From Nocardia africana NBRC 100379 (GTDB lineage: Bacteria; Actinomycetota; Actinomycetes; Mycobacteriales; Mycobacteriaceae), in the NCBI RefSeq assembly GCF_001612635.1, contig NZ_BDAV01000006.1, forward strand, positions 372,001-436,000: a stretch of DNA of 64,000 nt. Reading direction: 5' to 3'. The position numbers and the translations under genes are program-made. Under the pieces are notes generated by a model. It had not been told where the DNA came from. It did no database searches and saw nothing but the letters and a program-made list of their open reading frames with translations. The stretch's first letter is position 1. Every line of letters begins with the position of its first letter. Below are positions 17,563-26,066 of the stretch, one piece after another.

Positions 17563-19229
17563 GCGGTACCTACTGGCGGGCGGTCGACCGGTTCCGCGTG
17601 GTCGCGGCCGCCGAACCGGACCGCACCGCGGTGTACTTCGCCGATGCCGGACACGCGGGCACGCCGCACTACCGGCGGCTGAGCTACGCCGACCTGGATC
17701 GCTGGTCCGACACGGTCGGTGAGCGGCTCACCGCCGCGGGCGTGGGCAGCGGAACCCGCACCATCGTGCTGGTACTGCCGGGGCCGGAGCTCTACGCGAT
17801 CATGCTGGGGCTGTTGAAGATCGGGGCGGTGCCGGTGGTCATCGATCCGGGTATGGGGTTGCGCCGGATGCTGCGATGCCTGCAGGCGGCCGACGCCGAG
17901 GCGTTCATCGGCATTCCGCAGGCGCATGCGGCGCGGGTGCTGTTCCGCCGCTACTTCCGGGGAGTGCGGGTCGCGGTCACGGTCGGGCGGCGCTGGTTCT
18001 GGGGTGGCGCGACCTTCGACAGCTGGGGTCGTCACCCCTCCGGCACTGCGCCGGACCGCACTCCGGCGCCCGACGACGACCTGCTGATGATCGCGTTCAC
18101 CACCGGCAGCACCGGACCGGCCAAGGCCGTGGAGATGACCCACGGCAATCTGTCGGCCATGGTCGAGCAGGTGCACGCGGCACGCGGGCATGTGCCGCCG
18201 CAAACCTCGCTGATCACGTTGCCGCTGGTCGGCATTCTGGATCTGCTGCTCGGTTCGCAGTGCGTGCTGCCGCCGCTGATCCCCAGCAAGGTGGGTTCGA
18301 CCGATCCGGCGCAGGTGGCCGACGCCATCGGCCGGTTCGGCGTACACACCATGTTCGCCTCCCCCGCGGTGCTGATTCCGCTGCTGCGCCACCTCGAGCA
18401 GACCGGCATCCGGCTGCCGACGCTGCGCAGTATCTATTCCGGTGGCGCGCCGGTCCCGGATTGGTGTATCGCCGGCCTGCGCGCGGTGCTCGACGAGGAT
18501 GTGCTGGTCTACGCCGGATACGGGTCGACCGAGGCGCTGCCGATGTCGACGATCGAATCGCGCGAGCTCCTGGCCGGCCCGTCCGAACGCGCCCGCGCCG
18601 GCGCCGGCACCTGCCTCGGCCGACCGGCCGACCGGGTGCGGGCGCGAGTCGTGGCGATCACCGACGACCCGCTGCCCACCTGGGCCGACGCCCAGGCCCG
18701 GGAGGGGGAATTGGCGGCCACCCGCGGCATCGGCGAACTGGTGGTGGCCGGGCCGAATGTGAGCACTCGCTACTACTGGCCCGCCGCGGCGAACGCGACG
18801 GGCAAGATCGTCGACGGCGAGACCGTCTGGCACCGCACCGGCGACCTCGCGTGGATCGACGATGAGCAGCGAATCTGGTTCTGCGGGCGCAAATCCCAGC
18901 GGGTCCGCACCGCCGACGGGCCGATGTTCACGGTGCAGGTCGAGCAGATCTTCAATGCCGTCGCCGGTGTGGCGCGCACGGCATTGGTCGGGGTGGGCCC
19001 GGCCGGAGCACAACGTCCCGTGCTGTGCGTGGAACTACGCCCGGATGCCGATCGCGACGACGTGGCCGCCGTGCTGCGCGCGCGGGGCGCGGAATTCGAG
19101 CTCACCACGAAGATCTCGGAGTTCCTGTTCCATCCGGGATTTCCCGTCGATATCCGGCACAACGCCAAGATCGGGCGCGAACAGCTCGCGGTGTGGGCGG
19201 CCCGGCAGAGCGCGAAGGCGGCTCGATGA
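17559..19229 (+). CDS. nltC: OleC/NltC-type beta-lactone synthetase
   Basis: A 556-aa ANL-superfamily adenylate-forming enzyme. The P-loop AFTTGSTGPAKAVE is at residues 179-192, the A5 motif YGSTEALP at 321-328, TGDLAWID at 427-434 and RKSQRV at 444-449. The YGxTEALP and GRKxxRV forms are hallmarks of OleC, which adenylates a 2-alkyl-3-hydroxy acid and closes it to a cis-beta-lactone rather than loading CoA. The GTG start overlaps the nltB stop by 4 bp. A fatty acyl-AMP ligase is the alternative, but gene order (synthase pair before, reductase after) favours beta-lactone formation. Confidence 0.85.
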   Translation: MSGTYWRAVDRFRVVAAAEPDRTAVYFADAGHAGTPHYRRLSYADLDRWSDTVGERLTAAGVGSGTRTIVLVLPGPELYAIMLGLLKIGAVPVVIDPGMGLRRMLRCLQAADAEAFIGIPQAHAARVLFRRYFRGVRVAVTVGRRWFWGGATFDSWGRHPSGTAPDRTPAPDDDLLMIAFTTGSTGPAKAVEMTHGNLSAMVEQVHAARGHVPPQTSLITLPLVGILDLLLGSQCVLPPLIPSKVGSTDPAQVADAIGRFGVHTMFASPAVLIPLLRHLEQTGIRLPTLRSIYSGGAPVPDWCIAGLRAVLDEDVLVYAGYGSTEALPMSTIESRELLAGPSERARAGAGTCLGRPADRVRARVVAITDDPLPTWADAQAREGELAATRGIGELVVAGPNVSTRYYWPAAANATGKIVDGETVWHRTGDLAWIDDEQRIWFCGRKSQRVRTADGPMFTVQVEQIFNAVAGVARTALVGVGPAGAQRPVLCVELRPDADRDDVAAVLRARGAEFELTTKISEFLFHPGFPVDIRHNAKIGREQLAVWAARQSAKAAR

Positions 19230-19516
19230 ATGTGAAAGTTGTTGCGCTGCGCGCTGTTCCGATTGCCGGGTGGTGGTTTCTGCTGGCCGGTCCGGCGGTC
19301 CGGGACTCCGGCCGTCGCTGGCTACGCGCGCTGTGGTGGATCGACGCGGTGCTGAGCATCGGGGTACACGCCGCCCAGATTCCGGTCGCCGTGCGCGCCG
19401 GGCGAGGCAACGGCCGGTCCCGCGTGTACACCGCGGTCATGACGCAGCTGTTCGGGCTCACCTGGTGGCGCACCGAAACCATTCGTGGCACTGGCACTTT
19501 CGAGGAGACGCGATGA
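19226..19516 (+). CDS. Small membrane protein within the nlt-like operon
   Basis: A 96-aa protein overlapping nltC (ATGA) at its start and nltD (ATGA) at its end, so it is a firm part of the operon. Two hydrophobic segments (about 5-23, VVALRAVPIAGWWFLLAG; about 34-56, including WWIDAVLSIGVHAAQIPVAV) suggest two membrane spans. A basic loop (RAGRGNGRSR) and the Trp-rich end QLFGLTWWRTE follow. I do not recognise a family with a known function. It could anchor the soluble enzymes at the membrane or help product transfer; that is inference. Confidence 0.85.
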   Translation: MNVKVVALRAVPIAGWWFLLAGPAVRDSGRRWLRALWWIDAVLSIGVHAAQIPVAVRAGRGNGRSRVYTAVMTQLFGLTWWRTETIRGTGTFEETR

Positions 19517-20553
19517 AGGCACTCGTCACGGGCGCATCCGGATTCCTCGGCGGCGCGCTGGTCCGGCGCCTGGTCCGTGAGGGCGGCCACGAGGTGACCG
19601 TGCTCGCGCGGCGCACCAGCGATCTCGGCGATCTGCCCGATCTCGACGGTGTGCGGATCGCCTACGGCGACCTCACCGACGAGGCGTCTCTAGAAAGCGC
19701 CTGCGCGGGAGTCGATGTCGTGTTCCACAGTGCCGCCCGGGTCGACGAGCGCGGCACCCGCGCACAGTTTCGCGCCGAGAACCTGCGCGCCACCGAAGTT
19801 CTGCTGCGCGGCGCCCGCGCCGCCGGAGCCACGCGTTTCGTGTTCATCTCCAGCCCGAGCGCCCTGATGGATCGCGACGGCGGCGATCAGATCGACATCG
19901 ACGAATCGGTGCCGTATCCGCGCCACTATCTGAACCTGTACTCCGAGACCAAGGCCGCCGCCGAGCGTGCCGTACTGGCCGCCGACACTCCGGGTTTCAC
20001 CACCTGCGCGTTACGGCCGCGCGCGATCTGGGGAGCCGGCGACCGCTCCGGCCCGATCGTGCGCCTGCTCGGCCGGACCGCACAGGGGCGCCTGCCCGAT
20101 CTGTCGTTCGGCCGCTCGGTCCAGGCGTCGCTGTGCCATGTGGACAACATCGTGCACGCCTGCCTCGGCGCCGCCGGCTCCGATCGGGTCGGCGGCAAGG
20201 CGTATTTCGTCGCCGACGCGGAGAAGACCGACGTCTGGGCCTTTCTCGCCGAGGTGGCGAGCGGTCTCGGCTACCCGGCCCCCAGCCGCCGCCCCGATCC
20301 GCGCGTGCTGGCGGCAGCCGTGTCGGTGATCGACACCGTCTGGCGCATACCGGCGATCGCACGGCGCTGGTCGCCACCGCTGTCGCGCTACGTGGTGGCG
20401 TTGCTGACCCGCACCGCGACCTACGACACCGGCGCGGCGGCACGCGATTTCGGTTACGCGCCGATCATCGACCGCGACCAGGGCCTGGCCCGATTCCTGT
20501 CCTGGCTCGAATCCGAGGGCGGCATCGAGCAACTCACCCGCGATCTGCGGTAA
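19513..20553 (+). CDS. nltD: OleD/NltD-type 3-keto acid reductase
   Basis: A 346-aa extended SDR of the 3-beta-HSD/NAD(P)-epimerase type. The cofactor motif GASGFLGG is at residues 7-14; FHSAARVD, a Ser pair (FISSPSAL) and the catalytic YSETK near residue 142 follow. OleD reduces 2-alkyl-3-ketoalkanoic acids to the 3-hydroxy acids used by OleC. Coupling to the upstream small gene by ATGA overlap supports this role. The C-terminal third (LAAAVSVIDTVWRIPAIARR) is hydrophobic and may touch the membrane. Confidence 0.85.
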   Translation: MKALVTGASGFLGGALVRRLVREGGHEVTVLARRTSDLGDLPDLDGVRIAYGDLTDEASLESACAGVDVVFHSAARVDERGTRAQFRAENLRATEVLLRGARAAGATRFVFISSPSALMDRDGGDQIDIDESVPYPRHYLNLYSETKAAAERAVLAADTPGFTTCALRPRAIWGAGDRSGPIVRLLGRTAQGRLPDLSFGRSVQASLCHVDNIVHACLGAAGSDRVGGKAYFVADAEKTDVWAFLAEVASGLGYPAPSRRPDPRVLAAAVSVIDTVWRIPAIARRWSPPLSRYVVALLTRTATYDTGAAARDFGYAPIIDRDQGLARFLSWLESEGGIEQLTRDLR

Positions 20554-20573
20554 CGCAGAGTCAGGAGCCGATC

Positions 20574-21767
20574 ATGAGTACCGTCTTCCGGCGGCGGATC
20601 TCGCCCACCGAGCGGATGTACTTTCCCATGCGCGACATGGCCCCGCCGTTTCTGATGCAACTGGCGATTCCGGGAACCGGAACCCTGGATGCGGAACGGC
20701 TGCGCCGGGCGGTCGCGGTCGCGGCCGCCGCCTGCCCAGGGGCCCGGCTGCGACGCGACGGCGCGTACTGGGTGGACACCGGCGTACCCCCCGCCGTGCG
20801 CGAGGTTCCCGGTCACGTCGTGAACTACGGCCGTCTCGAGGCCGATCCGGTACTCGCTTCGCCCATCGGCCCCACTCCCGAGAGCACCTGTGAGGTGCTG
20901 CTGCTGACCGGTGATCCGGTCACCGTGATCTTCCGGGTGTTCCACGGTGTCATGGACGGGATGGGCATGGTGCTGTGGGCTCGCAACGTCCTCGCCGCGC
21001 TGCGCGGTGAGCAGCCGGAAGAACTTCGCGACCCGGTCGCCGACCGCGAACTGGTGCGGCGCCTCGGCGCACCGGGCCGTCCCACCGCCATGATTCCCCG
21101 ATTCCGCTCGGCGGTCGGCCACGGCCGTCAGGAGGTGGGCAACTCCCGGCATCTGCTGCGGCATCGCACCATCGCGGCCACCGGTCCCGGTGCGGTGGCA
21201 CGGGTGTCGGCGCTGCTGGCCGACGCCGCGGGCAGCACGCAGCGGATCATGGTGCCGGTCGATCTGCGCCGCCACGACGCACAGTTGCGGTCGACGGCGA
21301 ATCTGGCGTTGCCGCTGTTCCTCGACATCCGCCCCGGCCGGGATTGGCGGCAGGTGCGCGAACACATGCGGGCGGGTCTGCGGGACCGTACGGAACTCAA
21401 CCAAATGGCCGCTAGCACGATCGCCAACGCACCGCACGCCGTCGGCCGCACCATTCTGCGCACCACCAACGCGCTCGGCGCCCGCTTCGGGCGCAACCTC
21501 GCCTCGGCGACGGTCTCGCACATGGGCCGCTTCGAGCTCGGCGAACTTGCGGTGCCCGGCTGGTCCCCCACATCGGTGCGCGTGCTGCCCCAGCACAGCG
21601 TCGCGATGCCGCTGCTGTTCGCGATGGTCGAGGCGGGCGGCCGCACCGAATTGACGGTCTCCGCACGCAACGGCCGCGGCATCGAGGATAGGCTCGAGGC
21701 ACTGTTGGACCGCATCGCAGCCAGCCTGGAAAGCGAACTGCCGCAGCGGGATCCGGCCCTCGCATGA
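20574..21767 (+). CDS. Condensation/PapA-like acyltransferase
   Basis: A 397-aa protein with the fold markers of the condensation/WS-DGAT/PapA acyltransferase superfamily. The catalytic motif reads FHGVMDG (His124, Asp128), that is HHxxxDG with the first, non-catalytic His changed to Phe. A later block SHMGRFELGEL resembles the SNVPG/DFG-side region of the family. The start ATG lies 20 bp after nltD. It may acylate an alcohol or amine, possibly part of the lipid product made by the upstream genes. The acceptor is unknown, and the link to the beta-lactone pathway rests on operon structure. Confidence 0.75.
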   Translation: MSTVFRRRISPTERMYFPMRDMAPPFLMQLAIPGTGTLDAERLRRAVAVAAAACPGARLRRDGAYWVDTGVPPAVREVPGHVVNYGRLEADPVLASPIGPTPESTCEVLLLTGDPVTVIFRVFHGVMDGMGMVLWARNVLAALRGEQPEELRDPVADRELVRRLGAPGRPTAMIPRFRSAVGHGRQEVGNSRHLLRHRTIAATGPGAVARVSALLADAAGSTQRIMVPVDLRRHDAQLRSTANLALPLFLDIRPGRDWRQVREHMRAGLRDRTELNQMAASTIANAPHAVGRTILRTTNALGARFGRNLASATVSHMGRFELGELAVPGWSPTSVRVLPQHSVAMPLLFAMVEAGGRTELTVSARNGRGIEDRLEALLDRIAASLESELPQRDPALA

Positions 21768-23908
21768 CGCGCTGGGCGCGGCTGGTCGGTACCCGACCGA
21801 AACTGGTACTGCTCGCGGCGATCGGGTTCGCGATCGTGTGCGGGCTGTTCGGCGCCGACGTCCAGCAGCGCGTGAGCGCGGCCGGATTCGCCGATCCCGG
21901 AAGCGAATCCGCGCTCGTCGACCGGGTGGTCACCGCGCAGCTGGGCCGCCAGAACCCCGATGTGATCGCGATCTTCACCGCACCGGAAGGACAGGACCTC
22001 ACCGCACTCGGCCCGCGCGTCCAGCAGGCGGTCGACCACATCGATCCGGCGCTGCTGGACCAGCCGGTGCAGACCTATTGGAACAATGCCCCACCGCGAC
22101 AGGGTTTCCTGCGGTCGGCGGACGGCCGGCAGGGGCTGGCCGTGGTGTTCGCCGCCGGCGACGACAATCAGCGCATCGCGGCCTACCACGACATCGCCGC
22201 GGCACTGGACATTCCCGGCGTCTCGGTCCGCTTCACCGGCTACAGCGCCCTGGCCGACGAGATCGACCGGCAGTCCCGGCACGATCTGGTGCTCGCCGAA
22301 TCCGTCTCGCTGCCGGTCACCGCGGCCATCCTCGTCCTGGTGTTCGGCGGGGTCGTCGCCGCCGGCCTGCCGCTGCTGGTGGGTGTGCTCACCGTCGTGG
22401 GCTCACTGGGCGCGGTCGGAGTAATCGCGCACGTCACCGAGGTGAGTGTCTTCGCCGTGAACGTCGCCTCGCTACTGGGACTCGGCCTGGCCATCGACTA
22501 CGGACTGTTCGTGGTCACCCGGTTCCGGGAGGAACTCGCCGCGGGCGCCGCGGTGTCCGATGCGGTGATCCGCACCCTGGCCACCGCCGGTCGCACCGTC
22601 GGATTCTCGGCGCTGTTGCTGGCCTGTGCCTTCGCCGGAACGTTCGTCTTCCCGCAGGCGGTACTGCGATCGCTGGGCTTCGGGGCCATCGCGGCGGTGC
22701 TGCTGGCCGCCGGACTGTCGCTGACCGTCCTGCCCGCCGCACTCGCCCTGCTGGGTCATCGCGTCGGCGCCTGGAGCTGGCGGCGCGACGCCTTCGACCG
22801 CGGACAGCGGCGCGCCGAGCGGTGGTGGGGCCGGGTGGTGGACGCGGTGATGCGCCGGCCCGGTCTCGTGGCCGTCACGGTCGGCGGACTGCTGCTCGTG
22901 CTCGCCACCCCGGTGCTGAGCGTGCGGCTGGGCGATGTCGACCACACGGCCCTCCCGGCGGGCAATGCCGTGCGCGCCGGTGTCGACGAACTCGCCGCGC
23001 GTTTCCCGGAGGCCGGCAGTGGCGCGACCGTCCTGCTGCGCGGTGACGGCGCCCCACCCGACTCCCGGCCCACCGCCGCCGCGATCCGTGCGCTGGGCGC
23101 GGTTCCGGGTGTACACGACGTGCAGCGACTCGCCACGGTGGACGACGCGGTCGTGCTGCACGCGGCCTTCGACGATCCGGACCGCTCCCCCGCCGCCACC
23201 GACACCGTCACGCGGATCCGGAATCTCGAGCCACCCACCGGCGTCGACATCCAGGTCGGCGGCGAGACCGCGGCCACCGTGGACAGCGTCGCGGCCATCG
23301 CCTCCCGGATGCCGCTGATGATCGCGGTGATGGTGCTCGCCACGCTGATCCTGCTCGGCGCGGCGTTCCGCTCGGCGGTGCTGCCGGTGAAAGCGGTACT
23401 GCTGGCCTTCCTCAGCCTGGCCGCAACCTTCGGCATCCTGACCTGGATCTTCTGCCGGGGCCATCTCGCCGGCCTGCTGCAGGTGAGCGTGGGACCACTC
23501 TCGGCGGGAATGATGGTGCTGATCATCGCCGTCGTCTTCGGGCTCTCGACCGACTACGAGGTCTTTCTGCTCTCGCGCATGGTCGAGGCCCGTCACGCCG
23601 GTGGCGACACCGTGACCGCGGTCCGCACCGGCACGGTCCGCACCGCCCGCGTGATCACCGCCGCCGCAACGCTGCTGGTGATCATCACCGGCGCCTTCAC
23701 CCTGTCCCCGTTGACGCCGATGCGATTTCTCGGCCTCGGCATGATCCTGGCGCTGGTCATCGACGCCACGCTGGTGCGGATGCTGCTGGTGCCGGCGCTG
23801 GTTCGGTTGATGGGCCCGATGAACTGGTGGCCGATGCGGCCCGCCCGCGATCGTTACCCCGAAGGTAATGGACCTCGCGCACGCGTGCGGGCAAGCTCGA
23901 CATCATGA
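21764..23908 (+). CDS. MMPL family lipid transporter
   Basis: A 714-aa RND-type membrane protein with about 11-12 membrane spans and two periplasmic domains (residues about 35-170 and 395-520). The proton-relay Asp-Tyr pairs typical of MmpL proteins are present in GLAIDYGLFVVTRFREE and GLSTDYEVFLLSRM. MMPL proteins export complex lipids across the inner membrane. It overlaps the acyltransferase gene by 4 bp (ATGA) and the thioesterase gene likewise, so it is translationally coupled. It probably exports the product of the operon. Confidence 0.88.
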   Translation: MTRWARLVGTRPKLVLLAAIGFAIVCGLFGADVQQRVSAAGFADPGSESALVDRVVTAQLGRQNPDVIAIFTAPEGQDLTALGPRVQQAVDHIDPALLDQPVQTYWNNAPPRQGFLRSADGRQGLAVVFAAGDDNQRIAAYHDIAAALDIPGVSVRFTGYSALADEIDRQSRHDLVLAESVSLPVTAAILVLVFGGVVAAGLPLLVGVLTVVGSLGAVGVIAHVTEVSVFAVNVASLLGLGLAIDYGLFVVTRFREELAAGAAVSDAVIRTLATAGRTVGFSALLLACAFAGTFVFPQAVLRSLGFGAIAAVLLAAGLSLTVLPAALALLGHRVGAWSWRRDAFDRGQRRAERWWGRVVDAVMRRPGLVAVTVGGLLLVLATPVLSVRLGDVDHTALPAGNAVRAGVDELAARFPEAGSGATVLLRGDGAPPDSRPTAAAIRALGAVPGVHDVQRLATVDDAVVLHAAFDDPDRSPAATDTVTRIRNLEPPTGVDIQVGGETAATVDSVAAIASRMPLMIAVMVLATLILLGAAFRSAVLPVKAVLLAFLSLAATFGILTWIFCRGHLAGLLQVSVGPLSAGMMVLIIAVVFGLSTDYEVFLLSRMVEARHAGGDTVTAVRTGTVRTARVITAAATLLVIITGAFTLSPLTPMRFLGLGMILALVIDATLVRMLLVPALVRLMGPMNWWPMRPARDRYPEGNGPRARVRASSTS

Positions 23909-24306
23909 TCGATACCGAAGGAACCCGGCTGTTCCACAGCACCATGCCGTTCACCGAAAAGCTCGGCGTCGAGGTCCTCGAGCACGGACCCAAGCTGGTG
24001 CGCAGCCGGCTCGCCTGGGACGAGAGCCTGTGCACCCTCGGCGGCGTCCTGCACGGCGGAGTGCTGATGTCGCTGGCCGACGCCACCGGCGCGGTGTGCG
24101 CGTACCTGAATCTGCCGGAGGGCAAACAGGGCACCACGACGGTGGAGTCGAAGACGAATTTCCTGCGGGCGATCAAGTCCGGCTACGCGGTGGCCTCGTC
24201 GACGCCGTTGCACGCGGGACGCAGCTTCATCGTGGTGGAGACCGAAATCCACGACGACGCAGGCAAACTCGTCGGCAAGGTCACCCAGACGCAAGCGGTG
24301 TTGTGA
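23905..24306 (+). CDS. PaaI-type hotdog thioesterase
   Basis: A 133-aa hotdog-fold protein. The signature GVLHGGVLMSLADATGAVCA carries the HGG turn and the acidic residue (Asp) of PaaI-like acyl-CoA thioesterases; TVESKTNFLRAIKSG is the matching second strand block. It is the last gene of the operon and overlaps the MMPL gene by 4 bp. It could release or recycle acyl groups for the synthase pair, or edit misloaded acyl-CoA. The specific acyl chain is unknown. Confidence 0.88.
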   Translation: MIDTEGTRLFHSTMPFTEKLGVEVLEHGPKLVRSRLAWDESLCTLGGVLHGGVLMSLADATGAVCAYLNLPEGKQGTTTVESKTNFLRAIKSGYAVASSTPLHAGRSFIVVETEIHDDAGKLVGKVTQTQAVL

Positions 24307-24321
24307 GCGCGAGCGCCCTCG

Positions 24322-25251
24322 TCACACGCCGGAACCGGCGCTGATCGCCATCCGCCCCACAGTGCGGCGGGTGGCGATCAGATCGACGACGGTGTCCAGC
24401 TCGGTCCAGTCACGCACCTCCACCCGGGGACGTAACGCCTTCTCCTCCACCAGCTTCCACAGCTGCGCCCGGTACTGCTCGATCAGTTCGGGTTCGGTTC
24501 GCGACAGCAGTCCCATCGAGAAGCCGGTGACCGTTTTGAGTTCACCCAGCAGTGTGGAGGTATCGACCGCGCCACCACCGGCGCTGAAGGCGACCAGCGT
24601 GCCGTGCGGGCCCAGGCTGTCCACCCCGCGCTGCACCAGCTCACCGCCGACACCGTCGAGCACGATGTCGAAGGGCCCGGGCCACGATTCGTCGTAGGTC
24701 AGCGCGGCATCGGCGCCGCACTGCCGCACGACATCGAATTTGCCGGCCGAGCCCACCGCGGCGACCACCCGGGACGCTCCCGCGGCCCGGGCCAGCTGCA
24801 GCGCCAGATGTCCGACTCCGGAGGCGGCGGCGGTGACCAGCACCGAGGCGCCCGCAACGGATTTCGCGGCGCGTACAACGCCCATCGCGACCAGGCCGCC
24901 ACGGACCACGGCCAGGGCGTCGGCCGCCGGCACACCGGCCGGGATCTCGGTCACCATCGCCGGTGCGGCACAGACGTATTCGGCGTACAACGAAGCGAAC
25001 ACCACCCCGCCCACCCGGGTACCGATCCAGGATTCCGCGACGCCGGGGCCCACCGCGACCACCGTCCCGACCATCTCACCGCCGGGATTCGCCGCGGCAT
25101 CGGCCCGCAGCATGCGCACCACACCCACACCTACACCGGTCAATTCGGTGCGGACCAGCACTTGCCCCGGTCCGGGCTCGGGACGCTCGATTTCCACGAG
25201 CCGGGAGCGGGCGAGGCGATCGGCCGCGGGAGTGAACTGAATTGCGCGCAC
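24322..25251 (-). CDS. Zinc-free MDR/quinone oxidoreductase
   Basis: A 309-aa medium-chain dehydrogenase/reductase of the quinone oxidoreductase type. The N-terminal GroES-like domain (EIERPEPGPGQVLVRTELTGV) lacks the Cys/His zinc ligands, and the nucleotide-binding domain has ASGVGHLALQLARAAGA (AxxGVG form) near 147. The family reduces quinones or enones with NADPH. It is divergent from a TetR gene with two matching operator sites between them, so it is probably repressed by that TetR. It is convergent with the nlt-like operon (15 bp apart). Confidence 0.9.
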   Translation of the reverse strand: MRAIQFTPAADRLARSRLVEIERPEPGPGQVLVRTELTGVGVGVVRMLRADAAANPGGEMVGTVVAVGPGVAESWIGTRVGGVVFASLYAEYVCAAPAMVTEIPAGVPAADALAVVRGGLVAMGVVRAAKSVAGASVLVTAAASGVGHLALQLARAAGASRVVAAVGSAGKFDVVRQCGADAALTYDESWPGPFDIVLDGVGGELVQRGVDSLGPHGTLVAFSAGGGAVDTSTLLGELKTVTGFSMGLLSRTEPELIEQYRAQLWKLVEEKALRPRVEVRDWTELDTVVDLIATRRTVGRMAISAGSGV

Positions 25252-25347
25252 TGACAGCGCCTTTCGACCTGGGCGGCACGCGGCCGCGGGCTGATGCTCG
25301 GAGTGAATCGACAGCTGTGGGGGTCACTTTCGCCACCACCTCGAATT

Positions 25348-25363
25348 CTTACTACCGACGTAA
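25348..25363. promoter_or_regulatory. Operator copy 1 for the TetR at 25425
   Basis: CTTACTACCGACGTAA, containing the inverted arms CTTAC and GTAAG, lies in the divergent region between the quinone oxidoreductase and tetR. It matches the second site in the same region at 13 of 16 positions when that site is read on the other strand. Confidence 0.55.
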
Positions 25364-25400
25364 GATTAGGAGGCAGCCGTTCGATAGGTCAAGGCGATTT

Positions 25401-25416
25401 TTATGTCGGTGGTAAC
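25401..25416. promoter_or_regulatory. Operator copy 2, inverted, for the TetR at 25425
   Basis: TTATGTCGGTGGTAAC is the inverted near-copy of the first site (reverse complement GTTACCACCGACATAA). It lies 8 bp before the tetR start codon, where binding would block the gene's own expression. Confidence 0.55.
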
Positions 25417-25424
25417 ATTTCGCC

Positions 25425-26048
25425 ATGGCCACTGCGACCCCGGGACTGCGCGAAACGAAGAAGCAGCAGACCCGTCAGGAGATCTCCGACACCGCGACCA
25501 GGCTGTTCATCGAGCGCGGATTCGAGGCGACGACCATCGCGGAGATCGCGGAGGCGGCGCGGGTGGCGAAGAAGACCGTCACCAACTACTTCCCGCGCAA
25601 GGAGGATCTGGCGCTCGACCATCACGAGCAGTTCGTCGGCGCGCTCGCCGCGGCGGTGGCCGCCCGTGCCGCGAACGAATCGGCACTCGACGCGCTACGC
25701 CGCCTGTATCGTTGCGCGGCACAGGATTACGCGGCCGACGTCGGATTCTCCGGCCCGGAGTTCAGCCGCATGCTCGCCGACAGCCCGACACTCACCGCGC
25801 GCGTGCGCGAACTGCACGAGCTGCGCGAACAGGCCCTGGCCGAGGTGCTGCCCGGCGACGACCTGCTGCGCCGCGCGGCGGCCGCCCCCTTGGCGGCGGC
25901 CTGCCGACTGCTGTTCCAGCGCATCCAGCAGCTGCAGCTGTCCGGCGCTTCGCGGCGCCGGGTCGCGGCCACCGTCACCGCCGAGGCCGAGCGGATCTTC
26001 GATCTGCTGGAACCAGCCTTCGGCGAGTACGGCCGCGCTTCGGAGTGA
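25425..26048 (+). CDS. TetR family regulator
   Basis: A 207-aa regulator. The N-terminal HTH domain reads ETKKQQTRQEISDTATRLFI...TTIAEIAEAARVAKKTVTNYFPRKEDLAL, a canonical TetR DNA-binding domain. The C-terminal helical domain has no recognisable ligand motif. It is divergent from the quinone oxidoreductase with two operator-like repeats between them, suggesting autoregulation and control of a stress or detoxification enzyme. It ends 18 bp from the convergent luciferase-like gene. Confidence 0.92.
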   Translation: MATATPGLRETKKQQTRQEISDTATRLFIERGFEATTIAEIAEAARVAKKTVTNYFPRKEDLALDHHEQFVGALAAAVAARAANESALDALRRLYRCAAQDYAADVGFSGPEFSRMLADSPTLTARVRELHELREQALAEVLPGDDLLRRAAAAPLAAACRLLFQRIQQLQLSGASRRRVAATVTAEAERIFDLLEPAFGEYGRASE

Positions 26049-26066
26049 ACGGAGGGAGTGACCGTC

